Shown here: positions 58,856 to 64,000 of the stretch, piece after piece | How positions within the stretch are numbered: the first letter of the stretch is position 1 | Layout: every line of letters begins with the position of its first letter | Origin: Lachnoclostridium sp. An131 | GTDB lineage: Bacteria; Bacillota; Clostridia; Lachnospirales; Lachnospiraceae | Assembly: GCF_002160825.1 (NCBI RefSeq) | Contig: NZ_NFLI01000006.1 | Coordinates: 124,001 to 188,000, forward strand | Direction: 5' to 3' | Length of the DNA stretch: 64,000 nt | Program-made: the position numbers and the translations under genes | The notes under the pieces: model-generated | What the model was told of the DNA's origin: nothing | Databases searched by the model: none | Seen by the model: the letters and a program-made list of their open reading frames with translations, nothing else

Positions 58856-59932
58856 CTACGGCCGCCAGAGTTTCTTAAAATACTCCAGATTTTGAAGATA
58901 ACAGGGGGAATCCGGCCGGAAACTGCCCGCCAGTCTGTTATATGTTTCCGCCTTATCCCATTCTCCCAGCCTGTCATAGCAGACACACAGAGAAATAGCC
59001 GGAAGGAAATCATAACATTCCTCCTGTATAAATGCCCCGCTGTCTCTTTCCGGTTTCAATCCCAGCGCCTGCTCATACCAGAATACCGCTTCCCGATATC
59101 TCCCTCTGTCCAGAAAATGTCTTCCCAAATCACAGCAGATTTCCCCTCTTGGCATATCATAGACAAAGCTCTGAAGCAGAGCCAAAAGCGCTTCCTCTTC
59201 CTGCCCCAGCCCATAGCAGCAGACGGCAAGCTGTCTTGCGGCATCTATCTTATTTTCTTTCCAGCCCTCCCTGTCCCGCAGAAAAGCCTGCAAAACCTGC
59301 CTGCCTTTCTCATACAGTCTGTGTGAGACCAGCTCTCTTCCATAATAATAAAGATCACGGGGAAGAAACTCTTCATTACGCTTCTCCATATCCTGGTAAA
59401 TCCGCAGATTGCGAAATCTGTCTCCCTTCCTTTCCTTTCGGTGCTCAATCACTGCCGTTCCCTTCACCACGCTCCCGCTCAAAGCAACCGCTTCATGCAC
59501 CCTGCCCTGAAACCGGAAGCCGGCAGCGTTTCTCATAATCCGTTCCCGGTAATACGTAATGGAGGGTCTTCCCATCTCGTCAAAACCGGTATGATAAGGC
59601 AGCAGGACCATATCTGCGCTGTCCGTCAGTTCCCTTTTCATATTCTGAAACTCTTCCCGCCCGGCCAGGCTCATTACATCGTCTGCGTCCAGCCACATGC
59701 AGTAAGCTTTTCCCGCTTTGTCAAAGGCAAAGTTTCTGGCTGCTGAAAAATCATCCCTCCAGACATAGTGATAAAGTTTCTTCGTATATCTGCCTGCGAC
59801 TTCCCTGGTTCTGTCCGAGGAACCGGTATCCACAATTACGATTTCATCCACAAGCCCTTCCATACTCTCCAGACATCTGCCCAGAGTTTCCTCCTCATTT
59901 TTCACAATCATGCAGAGACTGATTTCTATCAT
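58856..59932 (-). CDS. GT2-family glycosyltransferase with TPR-like C-terminus
   Basis: This 358-residue protein has a GT-A domain: ISLCMIVKNEEETLGRCLES, IVIVDTGSSDRT and the DxD motif WLDADD near 90. A long helical C-terminal region with tetratricopeptide-like repeats follows (ALLALLQSFVYDM, REAVFWYEQALGLKPE, LGEWDKAETYNRLAG). It transfers a sugar from a nucleotide donor to an unknown acceptor. The start at 59932 is chosen by conservation (MIEISLCMIV). Sequence further upstream in frame crosses the tRNA genes and is not coding. No partner glycan cluster is near, although the collagen-like gene lies downstream, so it could glycosylate that protein. Confidence 0.85.
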   Translation of the reverse strand: MIEISLCMIVKNEEETLGRCLESMEGLVDEIVIVDTGSSDRTREVAGRYTKKLYHYVWRDDFSAARNFAFDKAGKAYCMWLDADDVMSLAGREEFQNMKRELTDSADMVLLPYHTGFDEMGRPSITYYRERIMRNAAGFRFQGRVHEAVALSGSVVKGTAVIEHRKERKGDRFRNLRIYQDMEKRNEEFLPRDLYYYGRELVSHRLYEKGRQVLQAFLRDREGWKENKIDAARQLAVCCYGLGQEEEALLALLQSFVYDMPRGEICCDLGRHFLDRGRYREAVFWYEQALGLKPERDSGAFIQEECYDFLPAISLCVCYDRLGEWDKAETYNRLAGSFRPDSPCYLQNLEYFKKLWRP

Positions 59933-60080
59933 TGACTGACTCTTTTCCTGTTTCATCCCTATATGATATGCAGCACAGAAATGTTTTACATAGAGGCAGC
60001 CTGGAACGCGTCCGCCTGGCTCACTGCCCGCGGGAATAAAAAAAGAGAATCTCTCACAAATGTAAGAAATTCTCAATATC

Positions 60081-60166
60081 TGCCGGCAACCGGAATCGAA
60101 CCGGTACGGGAGATTAGTCCCGCAGGATTTTAAGTCCTGTGCGTCTGCCAGTTCCGCCATGCCGGC
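60081..60166 (-). tRNA. tRNA-Leu(TAA)
   Basis: Acceptor GCCGGCA/TGCCGGC, anticodon loop CTTAAAA, with the long variable arm of class II tRNAs. Confidence 0.93.
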
Positions 60167-60186
60167 AAATGCGCCTGGCGCATAAG

Positions 60187-60260
60187 CGACCCGAATGGGA
60201 CTCGAACCCACGACCTCCGCCGTGACAGGGCGGCGCTCTAACCAACTGAGCCATCGGGCC
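60187..60260 (-). tRNA. tRNA-Asp(GTC)
   Basis: Acceptor GGCCCGA/TCGGGTC, anticodon loop CTGTCAC, discriminator G. Confidence 0.93.
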
Positions 60261-60301
60261 AAAAATAAAATGATAAGATAATAAAATAATAAATGAAAAA
60301 G

Positions 60302-60375
60302 TGGACCCACGGGGACTCGAACCCAGGACCGACCGGTTATGAGCCGGTTGCTCTAACCAACTGAGCTATGGGTCC
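60302..60375 (-). tRNA. tRNA with CAT anticodon (Ile2 or elongator Met)
   Basis: Acceptor GGACCCA/TGGGTCC, anticodon loop CTCATAA. The body resembles Firmicutes tRNA-Ile2 (lysidine-modified CAT), but Met cannot be excluded by eye. One mismatch occurs in the T stem. Confidence 0.85.
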
Positions 60376-60379
60376 AAAA

Positions 60380-60451
60380 TGACTCCTACGGGAATCGAAC
60401 CCGTGTTACCGCCGTGAAAGGGCGATGTCTTAACCGCTTGACCAAGGAGCC
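60380..60451 (-). tRNA. tRNA-Glu(TTC)
   Basis: Acceptor GGCTCCT/AGGAGTC, anticodon loop CTTTCAC, discriminator A. It is first in the four-tRNA cluster. Confidence 0.93.
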
Positions 60452-60653
60452 CTGTTCTCTTTTTGCCCCTTGGGGCCGTTATCTGCGCAGAGATAACCTG
60501 AACATTAGATATGCTATCACATTTTTTCCAATTTGGCAAGAGGGGATTTTCTATTTTTATCTGCAGATTTTCTGCCCCGAATCCCGAATCCTCTCAAGAA
60601 AAAATCCCCTCTGTTCACCCCCGCTCCGCGCCTGCTTCCCGGAGCATTCTCTG

Positions 60654-61898
60654 CTATGCCGCTTCCTGTCTGTCTTGCCGGCCGGCAGCATCTCCCTTTG
60701 TCTTCCGGACCACTCTTTCATGCATGACCGCCATCAACGCCAGGAGCCCCAGAAGATAAAACGGGAACAGACGAATAGCCACATGCTCCGCAATCAGCCC
60801 AAACAGCGGCGGCATCAGACAGGTTCCCACATAAGCGCTCGCCATCTGGACTCCAAAGACGGCCTGAGAGCGCTCCTTTCCAAAGTGTTCCGGCGTAGAG
60901 TGGAGAAGACAGGGGTAGATCGGCGCACAGCCAAGTCCTATGAGAATCAGGCCGAAAGGCGCCGCCGCACTGGTTCCCGCGATCGTCAGCGTGATAAATC
61001 CGAGAAAAATAATCCCCTGGCCAAGCCTCACCATACGGGTATCGTTAAGCGCCATAGTCAGAAAACCGCTGGCGAAACGGCCGGCTGTTACACCAAGGAA
61101 AAACCAGCTGGCAAACCGGGCAGCCGCTTCCGCGGAAATGCCGCAGTGCAGAACAAGATAGCTGCTCCCCCACAGACTTGTGGTCTGTTCCAGCGCGCAA
61201 TAGCAGAAAAATGTCAGCATGGCTTCCTTTGCAGCCGGAAGCCTCAGGATTTCCGGCAGGCTTAAGGCCTTATCCCGGCCCGGCTTTTCCTGTACGGCCG
61301 GGCTTTTCTCCGGCCCGGAGGGAGTTTTCTTCTGCGCTGCCGCCTCTGCTTTTCCGTTTTTCCAGAGCGGCAGGCTCAGAAAAAGGATCACTGTCAGCGC
61401 TACCTGCAGAAAGCCAATATACCGGTACCCCATATTCCAGCCCTGTCCTCCTGTCATGGCAAAGGACAGAATATAGGGCCCTATGGAAGCGCCAATCCCC
61501 CACATACAATGAAGCCAGCTCATGTGGCGGCTGGCATAATGAAGCGCCACATAATTATTCAGGGACGCGTCCACGCTTCCCGCGCCCAGTCCATAGGGAA
61601 CTGCCCACAGACAGAGCATCCAGAAAGAACTGCTGAATGAAAAACCAAACAGAGCCGCCGCGGTCACCGCCACGCTCAGGGCCGTCACCCTGCCCGTTCC
61701 CAGCTTTCTTGTAAGCCGGTCGCTCTGCAGGCTGGACACAATTGTGCCTGCCGAGATAATCATAAAAATAATGCTTGCGTAAGAAACCGGGACTCCAAAC
61801 CCGCCATACATGGAAGGCCAGGCTGAGCCGAGCAGAGAATCGGGCAGTCCCAGGCTGATAAATGACAGATAGATAACAGCTAAAAGCAAATGAAACAT
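60654..61898 (-). CDS. MFS transporter
   Basis: This 414-residue protein has about 12 transmembrane helices in two six-helix halves and a central cytoplasmic loop (KNGKAEAAAQKKTPSGPEKS). The early loop SDRLTRKLGTGRV is the MFS motif A region, and the N-terminal GLPDSLLGSAWPSM recalls fucose/sugar permease-like MFS proteins. It diverges from the AraC regulator at 62011, which probably controls it. Substrate unknown, with a sugar or sugar-like compound most likely. Confidence 0.88.
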   Translation of the reverse strand: MFHLLLAVIYLSFISLGLPDSLLGSAWPSMYGGFGVPVSYASIIFMIISAGTIVSSLQSDRLTRKLGTGRVTALSVAVTAAALFGFSFSSSFWMLCLWAVPYGLGAGSVDASLNNYVALHYASRHMSWLHCMWGIGASIGPYILSFAMTGGQGWNMGYRYIGFLQVALTVILFLSLPLWKNGKAEAAAQKKTPSGPEKSPAVQEKPGRDKALSLPEILRLPAAKEAMLTFFCYCALEQTTSLWGSSYLVLHCGISAEAAARFASWFFLGVTAGRFASGFLTMALNDTRMVRLGQGIIFLGFITLTIAGTSAAAPFGLILIGLGCAPIYPCLLHSTPEHFGKERSQAVFGVQMASAYVGTCLMPPLFGLIAEHVAIRLFPFYLLGLLALMAVMHERVVRKTKGDAAGRQDRQEAA

Positions 61899-62010
61899 TC
61901 TGGTATTCCTCCTCGTAAACTGGTATAATTATATCATCAGAAATCACTATCAGATAGAAGAAAACCATCTTTTTTCTATAATATTTCCACCAACAGGAGG
62001 AAACAGGCTT

Positions 62011-62904
62011 ATGGCAATATCATTTTGCGCCGTACAGACAGATCCGCAGGGAAAAGAACTTACCGAGCATGGAACCTCCCTCTTCCCCGTCTCCTGTCAT
62101 GATGAAGATCTGCGTTTAAGTCCGGTAGCATGGCACTGGCATGAAGACCTGGAGGTTCTCATTATCACAGAAGGAAACGCCCTTCTCAGTGCCGGATCGG
62201 ACCGCTTTTCCCTCTCCCAAGGGCAGGGCTTTTTTATCAACGCCGGCATTCTCCATGCCGTCCGCGCCGCAGGAGACAGCTGCTGCCGTCTCCGCTCTCT
62301 GGTTTTTCACCCGAGGCTCATCGGAGGAAGCCTGGACAGTATTTTCTGGCAAAATTATGTCCATCCGCTTATTCAGAACGAGGCCCTGAAATATACTCCT
62401 CTGGACGGCTCTCTCTCCTGGCACCGGGAAGCCCTTCAAAATGTCAAAGATGCCTGGGAAGCCTGCTTTCTGGAGCCCCCCGGCTATGAGTTTCAGGTGC
62501 GTTCCTCCCTGTCACGCCTGCTCTTTCTCCTCTTTTCCCACAGGCCGGCAGACGCCTTCCCGCCTTCGGAAAAAGCGTTAAGAGACACCCGGAGAGCCAA
62601 GCAGATGCTGCAGTACATCCAGGAACATTTCCCCGAGGCGCTGACTGTCTCCCACATCGCCGCCAGCGCAGGTGTCAGTGAAAGTGAAGCGCTCCGCTGC
62701 TTCCGCGCCACCATCGGCGTCCCTCCTGTCCACTATCTGAGACAGTACCGCATCCGCCAGGCAGCTTCTCTCCTGATTTCAGACTCCCGAAGCGTCGCAG
62801 AAATCGGCGCTTTGTGCGGCTTTGAGGACGCCAGCTATTTTACGAAAATCTTTCGGGAGCAGAAAGGGTGCACTCCCTCCGAATACCGGCGGAGATACCG
62901 CTGA
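62011..62904 (+). CDS. AraC-family transcriptional regulator with cupin domain
   Basis: This 297-residue protein has an N-terminal cupin sensor domain (WHWHEDLEVLIITEG, GQGFFINAGILHAVRA). A C-terminal double HTH follows (MLQYIQEHFPEALTVSHIAA, SESEALRCFRATIGVPPVHY, SVAEIGALCGFEDASYFTKI). GGAGGAAA precedes the ATG. It diverges from the MFS gene (112 bp), the usual arrangement for a substrate-responsive activator and its transporter. Confidence 0.92.
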   Translation: MAISFCAVQTDPQGKELTEHGTSLFPVSCHDEDLRLSPVAWHWHEDLEVLIITEGNALLSAGSDRFSLSQGQGFFINAGILHAVRAAGDSCCRLRSLVFHPRLIGGSLDSIFWQNYVHPLIQNEALKYTPLDGSLSWHREALQNVKDAWEACFLEPPGYEFQVRSSLSRLLFLLFSHRPADAFPPSEKALRDTRRAKQMLQYIQEHFPEALTVSHIAASAGVSESEALRCFRATIGVPPVHYLRQYRIRQAASLLISDSRSVAEIGALCGFEDASYFTKIFREQKGCTPSEYRRRYR

Positions 62905-63021
62905 CAGCCTGCGCGGTTCTGTTCTCAAGTCCTGTCCCTGCGTCTTAAAAGGGCAGATGTCTGAAACCGGCCTGAGCGGCAGCTGCCGCTCCATATACGG
63001 GAAAAATTCTCTCCGCCTTCG

Positions 63022-63051
63022 TTGACAGCTTTCCTGTCGGAATGGTAAAAT
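63022..63051 (+). promoter_or_regulatory. Promoter of the aminotransferase gene
   Basis: TTGACA (63022-63027) and TAAAAT (63046-63051) have an 18-bp spacer, 115 bp upstream of the start codon. Confidence 0.65.
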
Positions 63052-63165
63052 GGAGGCAAGACGTGAACATAGATTCACAAGGCGAACCCTACATCTGCGC
63101 CGGCACCGGATTTCCCAAAACCGGAAGCGGCGCTTCCATGAGCCAGCAGAACAGGAGGAAAAGGT

Positions 63166-64000
63166 ATGGCATACAATGGATTTGCAATCGACAAGTATCT
63201 GAACGCGGCAGAAGTCACCAGACAGCTGGATGAGCTGATCAAAAAACCGGTTTATTCCGTGCGTCCGGATAAGCTGAAAATGTACGAGGAAGAATATTTC
63301 GAAAAAAAGTGCAGTAAGTCCAAGGCAATGATCACCGAGGCAAAGAAGGTCATTCCCGGAGGCGTACAGCACAATCTGGCTTTCAATTACCCGTTCCCCA
63401 TCGTTATTGAAAAGGCGGAAGGCGCCAGGCTCTACGACATCGACGGGAACTGCTACTATGACCTGCTGCAGGCAGGCGGACCCACCATTCTCGGAAGCAA
63501 CATGCCGGAAGTGCGGGAAAAGGTCATCGAGCTTCTGAATACCTGCGGCCCTTCCACCGGCCTGTTTCACGAGTATGAATACAAGCTGGCAAAGAAGATC
63601 ACGGAGATGGTTCCCTCTGTCCAGAAGTTCCGTATGCTGGGCTCCGGAACCGAGGCCTGCATGGTCGCGGCCAGAATCGCCCGGCTGAAAACGAAAAAGA
63701 AAAACATTCTGAAGATGGGCGGCGCCTACCATGGCTGGTCCGACCAGCTGGCCTACGGCATCCGTGTACCCGGAACAAAGGGCCTGATGTCCAAAGGCGT
63801 TCCGAACTTTGTATTTAAGCATACCAATGAATTTTTCCCGGGTGATCTGGATGATCTGGAACGGAAGCTGAAAATGAACGAGCTCACAGGCGGCACAGCG
63901 GCCATCTATATCGAGCCGGTAGGACCGGAAAGCGGCACCCGTCCCGTATCCAAAAAATTCATCAAAGGTGCTGAATGGCTGGCCCACAAATATGGAGCGC
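63166..64000 (+). CDS. Class III aminotransferase, glutamate-1-semialdehyde aminomutase-like (cut by right edge)
   Basis: The first 278 residues are visible. They show the PLP fold-type I family: KVIPGGVQHNLAFNYPFPIV, LYDIDGNCYYDLLQAGGPTI, the phosphate-binding GSGTEACMVAARIAR and MGGAYHGWSDQ, and AAIYIEPVGPESGTR with the Asp/Glu region before the catalytic Lys, which lies past the edge. It resembles HemL-like enzymes of catabolic context more than true HemL, since no haem genes are near. AGGAGG lies 8 nt upstream of the ATG. It may use an amino-sugar or amino-acid substrate. Confidence 0.85.
   Translation, partial: MAYNGFAIDKYLNAAEVTRQLDELIKKPVYSVRPDKLKMYEEEYFEKKCSKSKAMITEAKKVIPGGVQHNLAFNYPFPIVIEKAEGARLYDIDGNCYYDLLQAGGPTILGSNMPEVREKVIELLNTCGPSTGLFHEYEYKLAKKITEMVPSVQKFRMLGSGTEACMVAARIARLKTKKKNILKMGGAYHGWSDQLAYGIRVPGTKGLMSKGVPNFVFKHTNEFFPGDLDDLERKLKMNELTGGTAAIYIEPVGPESGTRPVSKKFIKGAEWLAHKYGA

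Noticed and set aside
59933-60310. An N-terminal extension of the glycosyltransferase
   Set aside because: The extension runs through the tRNA-Leu and tRNA-Asp genes, and the family domain begins at 59932.
62779-63987. A 402-codon minus-strand frame
   Set aside because: It lies opposite the AraC and aminotransferase genes, which have ribosome sites and recognised domains. It is a GC-rich antisense shadow.

Overview
The window (about 52% GC by eye) looks like a chromosomal segment of a Gram-positive, spore-forming Clostridia, most likely Lachnospiraceae. The grounds are strong AGGAGG ribosome sites, a collagen-like exosporium-type protein, an Rpn-family nuclease, a CGGC protein, a DUF1700 protein, a SPASM-type radical SAM enzyme and Firmicutes-type tRNA clusters. 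Nearly all genes from 14.8 to 60 kb lie on the minus strand.

Region 1 (1-9.8 kb), redox and NAD-linked accessory genes. A CooC-like ATPase (cut by the left edge) diverges from a TetR regulator. A tight minus-strand operon follows: two class-M-like sirtuins, a fumarate-reductase-type flavoprotein with an internal deletion, its iron-sulfur subunit and a DUF3786 protein. A second DUF3786 gene has its own copy of the same 37-bp promoter element. The operon diverges from an Rrf2-type regulator. A CGGC protein and a radical SAM gene with a 25-residue hydrophobic peptide gene behind it complete the region.

Region 2 (10-14.8 kb), a plus-strand island: a TetR regulator, a small operon (161-aa protein, 56-aa membrane peptide, DUF1266 protein), an ahpC remnant and a helical hypothetical protein.

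Region 3 (14.8-40.2 kb), the most remarkable part: about 25 kb of co-oriented, mostly overlapping or closely spaced genes. In transcription order they are a membrane histidine kinase, a response regulator, a zinc-ribbon protein, two dynamin-like GTPases, an M48 metallopeptidase, a third dynamin-like GTPase, a series of zinc-ribbon adaptor proteins, a HerA/DUF87 ATPase, a coiled-coil protein, a C39-type peptidase, a hypothetical protein, a LytTR regulator, two Hsp70-like ATPases (one with an RCC1-like C-terminus), a VWA protein, a macrodomain protein and a hypothetical protein. No named system with this composition is known to me.

Region 4 (40.2-50.2 kb). A MITE-like element with an 8-bp target duplication and a second compound inverted repeat flank an Rpn-family gene. 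Next to them is an NAD/ADP-ribose and RNA-repair locus: an ADP-ribosylglycohydrolase-NMNAT-NADAR triple fusion, an HD-polynucleotide kinase, an RNA ligase, a methyltransferase, an NMNAT-NADAR fusion, a truncated phosphoesterase, an Hsp70 remnant and a possible GrpE-like protein. Its promoter (50.1 kb) and the kinase-operon promoter (40.2 kb) share a 19-bp palindrome placed exactly 9 nt upstream of the -35 box. This suggests that regions 3 and 4 form one regulon.

Region 5 (50.5-64 kb), mostly housekeeping: a phosphatase, six tRNAs, yfcE, rdgB, a papain-like secreted protease, a THUMP methyltransferase, a rhodanese, an Asn/Ser/Lys-rich small protein, a DUF1700 protein, a tRNA-Arg, the collagen-like protein, a glycosyltransferase, four tRNAs, an MFS transporter, an AraC regulator and an aminotransferase cut by the right edge.
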